A stretch of 64,000 nucleotides of DNA from Sialis fuliginosa (Eukaryota; Arthropoda; Insecta; Megaloptera; Sialidae): contig OY540820.1 of NCBI GenBank assembly GCA_961205875.1, positions 930,001 through 994,000 of the forward strand. The letters are read 5' to 3'. Under the pieces are notes generated by a model. It saw only the letters and a list, made by a program, of their open reading frames with translations, was not told the origin of the DNA and did no database searches. The position numbers and the translations under genes are program-made. Within the stretch, counting starts at the first letter, position 1. The number at the start of each line of letters is the position of its first letter. Shown here piece by piece: positions 1 through 12,811 of the stretch.

Positions 1-617
1 GTGTCTGACCGTCCGTGTGTCCCCTGAATCCTTGTCACACGCATAACTCATGAACCACTGAACCGATACTATTGAAACTTGGTTGGATAGTTGAGTCTGG
101 CTTAAGGACGATCCCATTTAAAAATCATCAAAATCGTGTGTAAGGGAGAGGGGTGACACCCCAAAATTTTAATTTTTTCAAGATATCTCAATAATGACAC
201 ATGTTACGTGAATATTTTATAGAATATTTTTTGTAGAGCATTAAATTTTCTATAATATGGGTCTACAACGTTTGTTGTGAAATATTCCCTTACAAAGATT
301 TATCTCAATTTATTTTAAAAATTCGTGTTTTGTTTTTCTAAATTGATATTGCTTGGATATATTAAATGTTATTTTGACGTTTTAAATGTCATTTTGACAT
401 TTAAAAATATATGAAAAAATATTCAGGTGCGTTTTTAGAAAAATTTCGAACTAATATTTTTTAGTAAAATTGTATAAAAATTAAATGGTTAACCAATTCC
501 AAGCAATTTATATAAACACTATCGGTTTTTATTTAAATTGTTGAACAATTAACTACCTTTGGTGAATTTAGCACGAGGAAGCACTGTGCATTTACTTGGC
601 AGATGTTTTTTTTTTAT
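1..617 (+). repeat. Fold-back repeat family F1, left-truncated copy
   Basis: This is the same sequence as both arms of the 5,453-7,296 element and the 58,604-59,370 copy, including the stretches GAACCACTGAACCGATA and TTAGCACGAGGAAGCACTG. It is cut off by the window edge. It ends at the conserved inner boundary TTTACTTGGCAGATG. Small ORFs seen here and in the other copies are fortuitous, because they differ between copies. Confidence 0.8.
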
Positions 618-1227
618 TTCCTCGATGAAATATGAACCATTATAGTATGTTTATTGTTTATATTATTTACTTTTCTAATAAAAAACTTATTGCACAAAAA
701 TCACAAGATAAATATACAAAAATATATCTGACAGAAATACTACCCTGAACTATAGTAAGCTACCAATCAGATTCTTAGAAAAAGAGATAGATATATTCCA
801 AACTACACTGCAACTCTCTCTCACTTTTTGAACAGATGTTACACCATTGTGTTAATACAGTGTAACGCAAAAATCTCGGTCTGCGCTCAGAAAAGGGGCG
901 TTCCCGGCCGGCTACAGTGAAGATGTGTGTGGGTCGAAGAAAAAAACAAAAATTAATATAATAAATAAAATATGATAACATGTAACATAAATACCAATGT
1001 ATAAATACTCTTATTAAAATTAATTTATTTATAGGGCGCCACGTGGTTTTTAATATTAAGGCTACACCCCTGGTAAACCACAAAACCCGCCGTTGGTTGT
1101 TGTATAAATAAAGATAGAAATAATACACAATATCGGCTTTTTGTATTTAATTAGATTAAATATTTGTTGTACATCGTAAATGGGGTAAAGCACATTAAAG
1201 AGAATAGAAAGAAAAGAAACATATATA
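618..1227. other. Gene-free AT-rich stretch with a shared repeat piece
   Basis: Positions 610-712 recur almost unchanged at about 27,820-27,917, again next to a T-rich run. The 117-codon minus-strand ORF at 775-1,128 has no recognisable domain and a low-complexity start, so it is not called a gene. Confidence 0.5.
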
Positions 1228-2539
1228 CCCGGGAAAAAATTTCAGATCTAAAGTGATCAAATCAGATCTGCATTTTTACAGATCTGTTTTGATCTCCATT
1301 TTGGAACATATCAACGCAGATCTGTTTTGATCTGTGTTGATCTGCGTAGATCAACACAGATCAAAACAGATCTGCGTAGATCGGGGATTTGATTATGTTT
1401 TTGTACACACACACACCACACAGCTTGACTTCCCGCAGTAACTGGGTTCGAAGAGCAATCCTGGAGAAGAGAACCACCATATATGTATTGTATTACCTTA
1501 TTACTAACTGATCCGACTTGGCTTATATACGAATGAAAGTGAAAATACTGTGTTGGCGAGAGCTATGTTGCGATATTTATATATTATACATACATAATAA
1601 TATGTACCTACTTATTCATAAATAAACTTTTGTCTACCATAAATAACAAATACACATATATTATATAGAAACCTTGTTTATAATTTAATCAATTTAAAAA
1701 AAATTGTACAGAAACGTACTGAATGATATTTGAGGCCCGTGTATTAAATTAATAAATAAATTCACAACTCACCCCCTGTCACAGATGAAGGGTTGTAATT
1801 GGTCTCATTCGATCCAGCGGGAAAAATACTTCGGGATACCAGGGGTATGGGGGGCAAAACAACCCTCTATCTAGCACAGGAGTCGAGATATTTACGATTT
1901 TCTATAATGAATACCATAAGTAGCGAAACAGAGAAAAATTCAATATTTACTGTTAATACAGCATAGAAACATAAGATTTAATTATTAAATTTAATAAAAT
2001 GAAAAAAAATTCCAGACACGTATTAAGTGATATTTAAGGCCCGTATTGTTAAAATAACAAATACACATATTTTTTTTAAATTGATTAAAATACAAACAAT
2101 ACGTTTCAATCTCACGATCTACGACGATCTGCAATGATGTACAACGATCTACAAAGATCAACAACGATCTGTAAAGATTTACAACGATCTGCAAAGATCT
2201 ACAACGATCTATAAAGATCACGATCTGCAAAGATCTGCAACGATTTACAAAGATCAATAGCAATCTACAAAGATCTGCAACGACCTACAACGACCTACAA
2301 CTATCTGCAAAGATCAACAACGATCTATTAAGATCACGATCTGCAAATATCTATAACGATCTGCAAATATCTACAACTATCTGCAAAGACCTACAACGAT
2401 CTACAACGATCTGCAAAGATCACGATCTACAAAGATCTACAGAGACCTACAACTATCTGCAAAGACCTACAACGATCTACAAAGATCTAAAAAATGAAGA
2501 TCAACCGAGATCACTTCAGATCTGAAATTTTTTCCCGGG
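1228..2539. mobile_element. Non-autonomous TIR transposon with GATCT arrays
   Basis: The ends are inverted repeats of about 31 bp with one mismatch, starting CCCGGGAAAAAATTTCAG. A TA dinucleotide stands on both sides (1,226-1,227 and 2,540-2,541), as expected for a TA-targeting element; the TA could instead be part of the repeat. No transposase was seen. The subterminal zones (1,246-1,384 and 2,102-2,513) are packed with GATCTG/GATCTA words. Inside, a segment around GATATTTGAGGCCCGT occurs twice (about 1,701 and 2,005), and a related inverted piece lies at about 7,495. Confidence 0.75.
2102..2513. repeat. Degenerate tandem GATCTACAAC/GATCTGCAAA array
   Basis: About 410 bp of short units alternate GATCTACAAC and GATCTGCAAA with many single-base variants. 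It lies just inside the right terminal inverted repeat. The 90-codon minus-strand ORF at 1,991-2,263, rich in RSLQIV repeats, is a by-product of this array. Confidence 0.85.
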
Positions 2540-3720
2540 TACTTAGAACTAGATTCCGTACTAAATACCTAAGTCAGCTGACAATGTCTTTTTTTTACTG
2601 TTGATTAATATTATATCTATAACAAAAAACAGACAAAAACTATGGTTATGACTTATCAAATACAAATCCCCTAACCATAAAAATTGTAAGAGTTTAGACT
2701 TACACGTGTTTCAATAGCAATGATATCATCATCAGAGTCTAGTCTTTAAGTGTGTCAAATAACACACTCATGTGTGTTTTGTAACACATTTTAGTGTGTT
2801 TTTAACAAACTAGCATTTGCAGTGTAGTAGCCTCCGCGGACACCGTCAGCCCAAATCCCCTAGAGGGTAAATCCGGTCGGACCTCCAATTCCGGATCTTT
2901 TCTTTGCCGCCGTCTGTCCTTCCAAATATATCTTGTCGCGTAACAATAGTGCGTTCTATACGCTTGTCAATACCAGACTCCGTCTCACAATTTATTTGTC
3001 AGCGTCACGTCATTCATGCTAACACATCACCGAGCGCGTACAAGTTTGGATCTCGCGCTCTTATCTCTCGATAACATTATAATAATGTATTTTAAAATCG
3101 GTGTAAGAATAATATGTAGAATATATGTAGAAATATATTTACTAAGAAAATTAGTGCCGGCTTCAATAAAAACGTTATAACAGAATGCATTGTCCATTCT
3201 CTATGTCTATGATCGAAACGTTTTTTTAATAATCTATAACACTTTAAATGCCCCACCCTGTATATTTATTTAGTAAATTTTTACTGTACAAAAAATGAAT
3301 GAAACAAAACTTAATGAGTGTTCTTTACACTTCTTCAAATGAAACCGGCCCTCTCTACATTTAATAACATTTCGCCTGACTCTTGTTGATTCAATTCAAA
3401 GAACTTGTCGTATTTCTTTCAACTCTCTTTCATTTGCAAATGCGTATGTCGGATTGAGATATGTCAGAGACATTTTACAAGTATATGAGGGGGGGCGGGA
3501 GGTTTAAGTACGTGATTTTATGTCGAGTGCTGTTTTTCTTTTTTACATTAAAAGTATCATCAATTACTATTTTTTAGTGCTTCGCACAGTGGTGTGCCTA
3601 ACCAGAATTTTTAGGGAGGGGGCAAAATTAATTTTTCCTTTTTTTATTCTAACAATAAGATAGTTGTTTTCTTATAGTTTCGCCATGTCCGTCCTCAAAA
3701 ATTTTAAGCCGATTAAGATG
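2540..3720. other. Gene-free; possible lone hAT end
   Basis: No coding exon was recognised. About 2,830-3,060 is less AT-rich than its surroundings and may derive from an old retroelement, but I cannot name it. At 3,587 the sequence CAGTGGTGTGCCTAACCAG looks like a hAT terminus without a partner end. Confidence 0.35.
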
Positions 3721-4466
3721 AAAGGACCCCGCAGTTTTTGATAGGGAAATGGCTTTCAATCAATCTTTTTCAAACCAACTGGAAAATATTCTCTAAATCA
3801 TCCCGATTAAAAATCTCAATGGTCGCAACCGCCTAAGTTCCCGAGGTCTCGCGCAAAAAGCAGTTTTATACCTAATAATGCAATAAAAAAATCGATATAG
3901 TACAGGACATTTTGAACAAAGAAATTAATTTTTATGTATCGTTTTGTTTATTTAATTTCTAGATTTTTATCTTGTTAAAGTTTGCAAGTTCTAGCAAATT
4001 GTTTTATGGATTATAAATATTATAATACAGTTTTTATAAAACATGTTAAGGTATGTGTAGTGCCATCAGCGCCAGCTACTAGCGATAGTATTACAAATAT
4101 TAAATTGTAAAATAATAACAATAGAAAATTAGTTATCATAAAAATATAACTTTGATTTGTAACACACTAATGGGACACCTTATATAAATGTAACTATTTT
4201 AAAAATATGCTGCTTGTCTAACCTGACAACTTTTGTATTTAAAGTATTCTTCCATTTGTTATAATAAATTAAATATTGAACTTGGGAAATCCTGTACTAT
4301 ATCGATTTTTTTATTGCAGTATTAGGTACAAAACATCTTTTTGCGCGAGACCTCGCGGTTGCGACCATTGAGAATTTTAATCGGGATGATTTAGAGAATA
4401 TTTTCCAGTTGGTTTCAAAGAGATTGACTGAAAGCCATTTCCCTATCAAAAACTGCGGGGTCCTTT
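3721..4466. mobile_element. DNA transposon with about 180-bp terminal inverted repeats
   Basis: The left end begins AAAGGACCCCGCAGTTTTTG and the right end is its reverse complement. The arms extend about 180 bp, to the word TCGATATAGTAC. No transposase was seen and no clear target duplication could be read. Parts of the same family recur at 37,965-38,160 (inverted), 39,300-40,192 and 49,130-49,320. Confidence 0.75.
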
Positions 4467-5452
4467 AGTATACGGACGAAGAAGAAAAACAACTTTTTTT
4501 GGACCCCCTTTCCATATACTGAAAAGTGAACTCACATTTTTGTTCACTAACCCCATTGAGTGGGATATCATTAGATAGGTCTCCTAAAATGCAACAAAAA
4601 ATGTAAAATTATCTTTTGATTTTAACCCTTTAGTCACAATATATTTGCATTTAAAAATTCTATGTTGTTTACATTTTGATGAAAGTTGTTTCTATAATAT
4701 TATGGTCTACGAAACTTATATTAATTAGAAATCAACAATAAATTTTTTTTATAACGTTAATTATTTTTTGTATTTTAACCTCTTTATGTCTTTATATATA
4801 TGTATATATGAATATTTTTAATGTTCGGGACCAAGAATGAATAGTTACACTCCTGTTTAAAAAAAAGGACAAGTATATTCCATCTCTTTCTTTTGACACG
4901 TCTTTGTTTTCGAATGAGATGCGTGGTCCATGCTCTATGTCTATGATATATTTGTGTTTTAGTAAAGCCATCCATGTTTACTATGTCCTGAACTCAAAGC
5001 TTACCCTTTTAACACGATTGTTTCTTTAGACAGAGCCTTCAGTAACAGAGCCCCTTGACAAAAGCTGGACTTTTGTTAAATTAACATAACATGGTTGCTT
5101 GTTTTGTTGTACACACAATAGATGCCTTCCAACAAAGGTTTCAGAGTTACACAAATGTACAAGAAAAAAATAATGCTCATCAAAAAAAAGCCCTGAGAGT
5201 TCCGTATCGTTGTATAAAACTTCATTATTGACAATAGTTATTTACACAGACAATAGATCCGAGTCCTTATGGTGTCGTTGTATCTAAGAAACCACAAAAT
5301 TAAGTTTGTTACGTTATAATTTCACATAGAATTAGATGTTAATAATTTTTGAATTTTTTCCTTTACTTGTACTACGAGACGTTTTTTCGTACAAGATTCT
5401 AGGTCAACAGAAACTAACCTTATAGTGAGTCAGTCAGTCAGTATCAAAATAC
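4467..5452. other. Repeat fragments, no gene
   Basis: Positions 4,490-4,640 belong to the GGGTTCCGTAG family seen at 41.3-44.2 kb and 56.2 kb. Positions 4,745-4,975 are an inverted copy of 27,340-27,560. The 63-codon minus ORF here and its 88-codon counterpart there are the same repeat, not a gene. Confidence 0.6.
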
Positions 5453-7296
5453 GCTTCCTCGCAATATCGAAGATTCGAGAAGCTTTGTGATCTTTTCAGA
5501 TTGAGACAAACAAAATGTTCTCCGATTTCAAAATTTTCAATTTATCTTTCCGTTTCACGTCAAGATCAACACTTTTCGTTCCGTGTGTCCGACCGTTCGT
5601 TGGTCGGATGGTTAGGTCTAGCTTGAGGACGGTCCCATTTCAAAATCATCAAAATCGTATGTAAGGGGGAGGGGTGACAACACAAATTTTTATTTTTTCA
5701 AGATATCTCAAGAACGACACATGTTACGTGAAAATTTTATAGAATATTTTTTGTGGAGCATTAAATTTTCTATAATATGGGTCTACAACGTTTGTTGTAA
5801 AATATTCCCTTACAAAGATTTATCTCAATTTATTTTAAAAATTCGTGTTTTGTTTTTATATATTGATATTTATTTGGACATATTAAATGTCATTTTGACG
5901 TTTTAAATGTCATTTTGACGTTTGCATAAATTTAGATTTAGATTGAATTTATCAAAAAATTAAAAATATACGAAAATATAACCAGGTGTGTTTTAAGAAA
6001 AATTTCGAACTAATATTTTTTAGTAAAATTGTATAAAAATTAAATGGTTAACCAATTCCAGGCAATTTATAACCCCATTGAGTGGGATTTATAAGCTCTA
6101 TCGGTTTTTATTTAAATTGTTGAATAATTAACTACCTTTGGTGAATTTAGCACGGGGAAGCACTGTGCATTTACTTGGCAGATGTTTTTTTCTATCTCCT
6201 ACGAGATGAGCGCTAGTAAAACCAGACGCACAATTGAATAACACTGTATAGTTTATAGTATTTTATAGGTATACATAACTTGAATAAAACTTATTATAAA
6301 GCAACTATCTGGAAAGATTTCTCAAGATAATATTGCAATATTCTTTTTAAAAATATTTTATGGGCCAATAAATGGTAGAATACTAGACCGTAAACTGTAT
6401 ATTTATACGACAATGCATTTATTTCTAGAATCTAAAAGATGATAAATATCCTATTTCATGTATTTATTTGATTTTATGTATTTTCAATACTTTAAAATTA
6501 AATGTATAGATAACTTAAAAAACATCTGCCAATTAAATGCACAGTGCTTCCTCGTGCTAAATTCACCAAAAGTAGTTAATTATTCAACAATTTAAATAAA
6601 AACCGATGGTGTTTATATAAATTGCCTGGAATTGTTTAACCATTTAATTTTTATACAATTTTACTAAAAAATATTAGTTCGAAATTTTTCTTAAAACACA
6701 TCTGAATATTTTTCAATATATTTTTAAATTTTTGACAATTTCAATCTAAATCTAAATTTATGTAAATGTCAAAATGACATTTAATATGTCCAAGCAAATA
6801 TCAATTTAGAAAAACAAAACAAGAATTTTTAAAATAAATTGAGATAAATCTTTGTAAGGGAATATTTTACAACAAATGTTGTAGACCTATATTATAGGAA
6901 TTTTAATGCTCTACAAAAAATATTCTATAAAATTTATACGTAACATGTGTCGTTCTTGAGATATTTTGAAAAAAATAATATTTTGAGGTGTCGCCCCTCC
7001 CCCTTAAACACGATTTTGATGATTTTGAAATGGGGCCGACCTCAAGCCAGACCCAATCATCCGAACAAGTTTCAATAATATCGGTTCAGTGGTTCATGAG
7101 TTATGCGTGTGACAAGGATTCAGGGGACAGATGGACGGACACACACACGGACGGACAGACAGATACGGAACGAAAAGTGTTTATCTTGACGTGAAACGGA
7201 TAAATCAATTTAAAATTTTGAAATTGGAGAACATTTTTTTTGTCTCAATCTGAAACGATCACAAAGCTTCTCGTATCTTCGATATTGCGAGGAAGC
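5453..7296. mobile_element. Fold-back element of family F1, two long inverted arms
   Basis: The left arm is 5,453-6,190 and the right arm 6,515-7,296 in inverted orientation, separated by about 320 bp. The outer ends read GCTTCCTCGCAATATCG and its complement. The inner ends read GGCAGATG and CATCTGCC. Arm identity is high but with scattered substitutions and small indels. There is no transposase. Single-arm copies lie at 1-617 and 58,604-59,370. Confidence 0.85.
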
Positions 7297-8161
7297 AAAA
7301 GAACATAAAATAGGATGACGTAGTAAATGTTTTAACATTAAAATATAACTAAACAAATCGTAGGGTGCAACTCTTGAGGTCCACACAACCAACCTCCCAA
7401 CACGGTATGGCATCAATTAATAGGTACTTGAATACTGATTATTTTTTGTTTCCATATAGTTTATGTGAATATTATATTTTAACAGTATATGGGCCTAAAT
7501 ATCACTTAATACGCATCTAGATTTTTTTTAAATTTATTAAATAATTTAATTATTATTATATCCGAGGTTTCAAAGTATTTCAAAATATCGTTTGTCACCA
7601 AAATAAATTAAATTTGATAAATCTTTTTCAAGAAATTCTGAAATCTACTGTTTGCAATCTTTAATAATTAAACAAACAAATGTCATACCCCCCCCCCCTA
7701 CTTCTTAGGTAAAAATATTCCTCCTACGCTAGAAATTATAAATCCAGTCGGGACTCGTTTATTCGAAGTCTCGTTTATCTGAAATGCCGAGTGTCGTTTA
7801 TTCGTCATTTTTTCTCCTCCTTCACCTCCCACCATTCTCGAGTAATGGCGTAAACGAACATATTTTTGAAATTTTTTGTAGAATGAATTACAGCATTTGT
7901 ATTGTCTGTACAATATTTTTCAAAAGATTTTAATTTTTTTGATATTCATTGCATGCTACGAACGCAATGAAAATATAGATTTGAGGTTAGGTCAGATAGA
8001 ATACATACATATTATAATTTACACTTATCACCGTCGTCCCTCGTCACCTTGCACACATTTTGCCATATTCGAAATTAAAAGTAAAATAAAATTATTTCAC
8101 TATCACGATTAACTATTAACGATAAATATTAAATACCAAGGTATATAAAGACATTTACATA
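7297..8161. other. Gene-free stretch
   Basis: A short piece at about 7,495-7,530 is related in inverted orientation to a segment of the 1,228-2,539 element. Short ORFs at 7,698-8,112 lack domains. Nothing else was recognised. Confidence 0.4.
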
Positions 8162-8169
8162 CATAGTCT

Positions 8170-8923
8170 CAGGGCCGGATTAAGCAAGCGCGGGGCCCGT
8201 AGCAAATGTTATAAAGAGGCCCTTGTCAGTGGCCTCGGGGGGGGGGGGGGGGTGAAACTCGGGGAGTAAATCGATAGCTTCACCCACTCCCCCCGAAAAA
8301 AGTCAATAGGATTTTTTTTGCACATTAAGCGGGCGTCACACCGCTGACTGACTTGATTTAGAATATACAATCCTTAAAAAAATTGATAAGTTAATAAAAA
8401 ATTAAGGGAAATTTTTTTGAATCTTTTTAACCCTTGGCAAAGAACGGAAAGGGATGATAAAATTTGTTGAAATTTTTATTCAAAAATTAGAAAGCACAAA
8501 CTTTTAAATGTGCTTTGGAACACGTAAATTAAATTAATTTTCGCGGAAATATAACTGTTTGAAAATTTGAATTTTTTGTTTTGCTTTTTTTTTAATTATC
8601 CTTTAATTTTTTTGAGGTGTGTATAATAAAACACCACTTTTACAAACAAAATTTTCTTGATTTGATTTGAGCAAATTTAGAAAAATCGATTAAAAAAATC
8701 AAAGATCGGAGCTTCAAAAATCGATTTTTCGATTAAATTGAATCGAGATCGGAAATCGTAAATTTAAATTATTAATTATTGTAGATTTGGACACCCCGTA
8801 TCAACCATTGGACGGTAAGTGGTAAGTCCAATAAGAGATATTTTTCCGCAAAGTCCGCGGGGCCCCCAGAGACGCGGGGCCCGTAGCATTTGCTACTCCT
8901 GCTACGTTGTTAATCCGGCCCTG
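8170..8923. mobile_element. hAT-type non-autonomous element, perfect 8-bp target duplication
   Basis: The terminal inverted repeats are CAGGGCCGGATTAA and its complement. The 8-bp duplication CATAGTCT is identical on both sides (8,162-8,169 and 8,924-8,931), which fits the hAT superfamily. No transposase is present. A 16-base G run lies at 8,237-8,252. An inverted, truncated relative lies at 62,304-62,800. Confidence 0.9.
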
Positions 8924-8940
8924 CATAGTCTCAATAGCTC

Positions 8941-9379
8941 CTTGACCAATCAGCGTTGGCGCGGGAATTGACGTCACCACGAATACGTATTCAAATGTTA
9001 TAAATCTATAATAGAATATCAATTACAAAAAATTCCATCATTTATTCTTGTTTTCGTATTTTTTGATATTTTAACAACACTTACAATAAAAAAAGTACAA
9101 ATTCATAGAAAGCTGTCAAAATCACAGAACGTATTGCCAACATAAGAATAGTAAAAATGATACTTCCCGAATAGACAAAATTGTCTGTGATAGCTTTTTC
9201 AGGATTTTGCAATGTCGAGTTTGTACTTCTTTGATTATATATGTTGTTAAAATATCAAAAAATACGAAGACAAGAATAAATAAAGGATTTCTTGTAATTG
9301 ATATTCTATTATACATTTATAACATTTGAATACGTCTTCGTGGTGATGTCAATTCCCGCGCCAACGCTGATTGATCAAG
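8941..9379. mobile_element. Palindromic MITE, arms of at least 130 bp
   Basis: The left end reads CTTGACCAATCAGCGTTGGC and the right end is its near-complement. The arms continue inward through CAAATGTTATAAAT. The element sits right beside the hAT element. The ORFs on both strands mirror each other and are not genes. A related start (GACCAATCAGCGCC) occurs alone at about 9,931. Confidence 0.75.
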
Positions 9380-10509
9380 TATCTATACATAACTTGGTGG
9401 GAGCCCCTCTTGACTTCGGATAAACGCGACTTCCTAGATTCAAAACGATTCAGAAGGCTTCGAATAAACGAGACTCGACTGTATTACGAAATTAAATAAA
9501 ATAATGAAAGAAATATAAACTGGTCTGACATCTATAGACAAAAGTTAGAACTGTTAAAATAAGTATCCTATATACAAACCATACTTTACAGGATTCGATG
9601 GTATACAATTGAAAAATCAGTAACCTAGCAAAACTAGAATAGGAAATAATAGCAGATACCTTTTTTTCAATTTAATCGAAACTTAACAGCTGCCTGTGAG
9701 GAGTTTCAAAACTCATGATTACTAGATACGGGTTTAATCATTGAGTAAAAAATAAATAAATAATCTTTACTCAATGGTTTAATATAATTCCAGTTTATGA
9801 GCAAGTTTATAAATACACCACCTAGATGGCGTTTCGCCATGTCCGTCCGTCCTGAAATCTACTGAGGTAACCTGTTATATATAAACCTTGGTTCAAGGTT
9901 ATTATATGTATAGGTTACCTCAGTAGTTTTGACCAATCAGCGCCCGCGCGGGAATTACGTCACACCGCATGCTGATTTAAATGTAATACAGGAAAGTGGC
10001 TTGCAAATACATATTTATTAAACGTTGTCATCGTATTATTTCGAATTTTTGGATATTTTAAACTATTTTAACAATACATGTAATTACAAAAGCACAAATC
10101 ATTGCATATAATATTTAAAAAATAAATAAAACTATCGTAATTATTTATTATTGAAGTATTATAAAATAAAAAAATAAATGCATGTAAAAGTAAACTCTTA
10201 TTATTAGTTATTGATTGTAAGCTCATAAATATTAATGATACTTTATTTTTTATTTTTAAGGCACTTATATATATTTTTAATTGGAATGCGGCATGTTTCT
10301 CACAACTGCTGGAAAGCTATATTATATGTATATTATTATATATAGCATTCTTATAAGAATGTAAAACCATGAATTGATACGACTACTTACCTACCAACAA
10401 TAAGTTTATTTTGGCATTTATGTATTACATTAATATCAACAATATACAAATATATAAATTCTTAAATTAAGTACAATATATTTTATTTCTTACTTTATAT
10501 TATGTCTAA
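9380..10509. other. Repeat fragments with a small palindrome
   Basis: ACTGAGGTAACCT at 9,861-9,873 faces AGGTTACCTCAGT at 9,912-9,924, a small stem-loop. A similar half recurs at about 27,205-27,240. No coding sequence was seen. Confidence 0.45.
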
Positions 10510-10539
10510 CTAGCGCGCTGGACCCGGTGTTACCCGGGT
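10510..10539 (-). mobile_element. Helitron 3' terminus (minus strand)
   Basis: Read on the minus strand, a hairpin with stem ACCCGG/CCGGGT (10,522-10,539) is followed by 8 bases and then CTAG at the terminus. The next host base is T, the arrangement expected for a Helitron 3' end. The preceding 120 bases match the ends at 48,283 and 48,554, so this is a family terminus. It is on the same strand as the Rep/helicase gene at 19.0-24.0 kb and could be its true 3' end. Confidence 0.8.
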
Positions 10540-11601
10540 ATATACATTTAATCTGTAAAGTAGAGATTCCGCAATATTTTTTTCAGTTCAATTATTCCTA
10601 TATTGGTATCAAGTAATTTCCAAGTTGACTATTTTCAAAATTTTATTTTAAAATAAAATACACACCTAATTATTTGAATTGAAAAAAAAAAAACATTACA
10701 TTAGAACGATGCACGATTCGTACTGTCAAAACCCCGTCAACCACTGCAAAATTAAATGAAACAGAGTGTAAATATGGTTTCTCTAGTTATATAGTTGTAT
10801 CATGGTTTCTCAAGAACTTAATGTTAGCAACTGTAGCCTCTATAACATGAAACTCTCTTCAAGTCGAGAAACCTCTTTATTTTGAATTATAGAGGTTTTA
10901 CTGTCTCTACTTGGATTTCCATTGCTGAAACTTAAAGAAAGACTTAACGAATAGGTCGAAATAATACAAATACAAATAAAAAAATAATACAAATACAAAT
11001 AACAAACATACAAATACCTTTATAAACGATTTTCAATAATTATCAACCTTAAAATCTTATTTGTGGATTGAATGGTTTGATGAAATGCCATCCGATATCT
11101 TCTGTTTCTATTTCAAATTAATAAATTACACAGACCTGTCCTACAGCTATAGTATAGAATTATTATTTTCAGTTTTTCTTTAAGATAAAACATAATAAAT
11201 CTAAAAAAAAGCAAAAAATATCATGTTATATTACATTTAACAATTTTTAATAAATGTATAATTAAAAAATCAAATAATACATACCATAATACATAAATTC
11301 ATATATAATCGAATGTCAATAATTTTAATTCATTCCATCATTATATTAACAGCTGTTTTGAAACACTTTAAATTTTAATACGAAATAACAATTACATTTA
11401 AAATTCACCAAACAATTCCCTAAAATAATGGTTTCAAATCAAAAGTATATCATAACCTGTCTGACGATAATTATGTGATAATTTTCACATTTTTCACAAT
11501 TTTCAAAACACAAACATTTTCAGACATACAAAATTACAAACAGGTGACGTGGGTGACGCTTCATTCAAGTTTCAAACCAATAATTTTTCAAACTATATAT
11601 A
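10540..11601. other. AT-rich stretch, nothing recognised
   Basis: Only short simple-sequence pieces (ACAAATACAAATA) were seen. If the Helitron spans 10.5-24 kb, this is its 3' subterminal region. Confidence 0.3.
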
Positions 11602-12342
11602 TTAAAATAGTATCGAAATTGATAATGATTTTGAGTTGATACATAAATTGCAAAAGTGTGTATGAATATTATTATTATTATAAACAACAATTTCAATTTC
11701 CATATTACAAAACACGTTGCGTATAATTTTTTCTACTCTATTCCATTCTAGTAAATCTAGTCCACATCCAATTTTAGGCATTGCTAACTTTTTTACATTG
11801 TTATCAACACAATACGATTTCATTTCACGTAGAGATCTTTCTAAAGAGCGATAAGTTGGTTTTTCGTAACTGTATTTTTTTGTTACTAAGTAATAGATAA
11901 ATCTATTAGAATCGTTCAACACTGCAATTTTCCCTTTTTTTATACTGAGACAAGAGCTCTTCAACTCGATGGAATGTTTTTCTAAAATAACAAAATTAAT
12001 TATTAGTAATTACTACCAAGGTACGTAAGACCACAAAACGTAAATTTGGGTGCCTGTTTAAATTGTGTTACCTAGAATCTGTCTATAGTTATTTATGTAT
12101 TTTATTATTTATTTAATTTGAAGTTCAGTTGTCAGAAAATTTTTTATAGTGGAAGAGTTAGAAAAAAATACATTTCAAAGGAGGGTGCATATTTTTCTAA
12201 TGAAAAACACACTCCATATGCCTGGACTATTTAAATATTTTATCTGAATGTAACTGCAATTCCAGCACTCATCCGAAAATCTTCTGCAACGCAATGTGCC
12301 AGAGAATATTCTTTTGATGCTGTAAATAAGTCGCCGTTTTTT
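11602..12342 (-). pseudogene. TARG1/OARD1-like macrodomain ADP-ribose hydrolase, broken
   Basis: This family removes ADP-ribose from acidic residues and deacylates O-acyl-ADP-ribose. The first piece (12,342-12,245) encodes GDLF followed by [18 protein letters not shown], the ADP-ribose-binding start of the fold. The second piece (11,981-11,602) encodes a YYLVTKK motif and KIGCGLDLLEW, which hold the Lys and Asp used by TARG1. Joining after TTCA to the acceptor TTTTAG gives exactly the family spacing. However, the base pair after TTCA is GA, not GT, so no canonical donor exists there, and reading through meets a stop. The first 10-15 residues, with the start codon, were not found. The C-terminus has about 20 extra residues. 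It lies on the Rep/helicase strand, so it could be host or Helitron cargo. Family assignment is sure; functionality is doubtful. Confidence 0.8.
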
Positions 12343-12811
12343 CTTTAAATTTAAATAGCTCATTAATTTTGTCGTGAATCTGCATTTCAACTATGTCTCT
12401 TATTGGTATTTAAATTTTTTTCTCTGGACTTACTTCGTTGTCTATTTATGTCATCAGTTTTGTCAGTAATTGAATTAATTTAGTAAACATGATTACTTGA
12501 TCCAAACATTGAAAAGAAATGACAATTTATAAATTGCTGACAAAGAAATTTACTGAAAAATTATTCGAATTATAATAAAATAAATTTATTTTTAACCATA
12601 GTTAATATTATATTTTCATGTGATCAGAAGATATTTTAGTAAAATAATTAGTGGCAACACCACAGAACATTAAAGATATGAATCTTATTTATGTTTGAAA
12701 ATTGAATTGACAATTTCAAATAAAATAATCTAGTTTGTTTTTCTTTATAAAATAGAACAAAAGAAATTTGTTGATATAAAAAAATTGAAAGTGATTTTAG
12801 TATAAAAAAAA

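Noticed and set aside
775-1128. 117-codon minus-strand ORF
   Set aside because: Low-complexity Tyr/Leu-rich start, no domain, and located between repeat fragments.
1440-1480. Possible tRNA T-arm (GGTTCGAAG)
   Set aside because: No matching acceptor, anticodon or D-arm could be found around it.
1991-2263. 90-codon ORF with RSLQIV repeats
   Set aside because: It is a translation of the GATCT tandem array.
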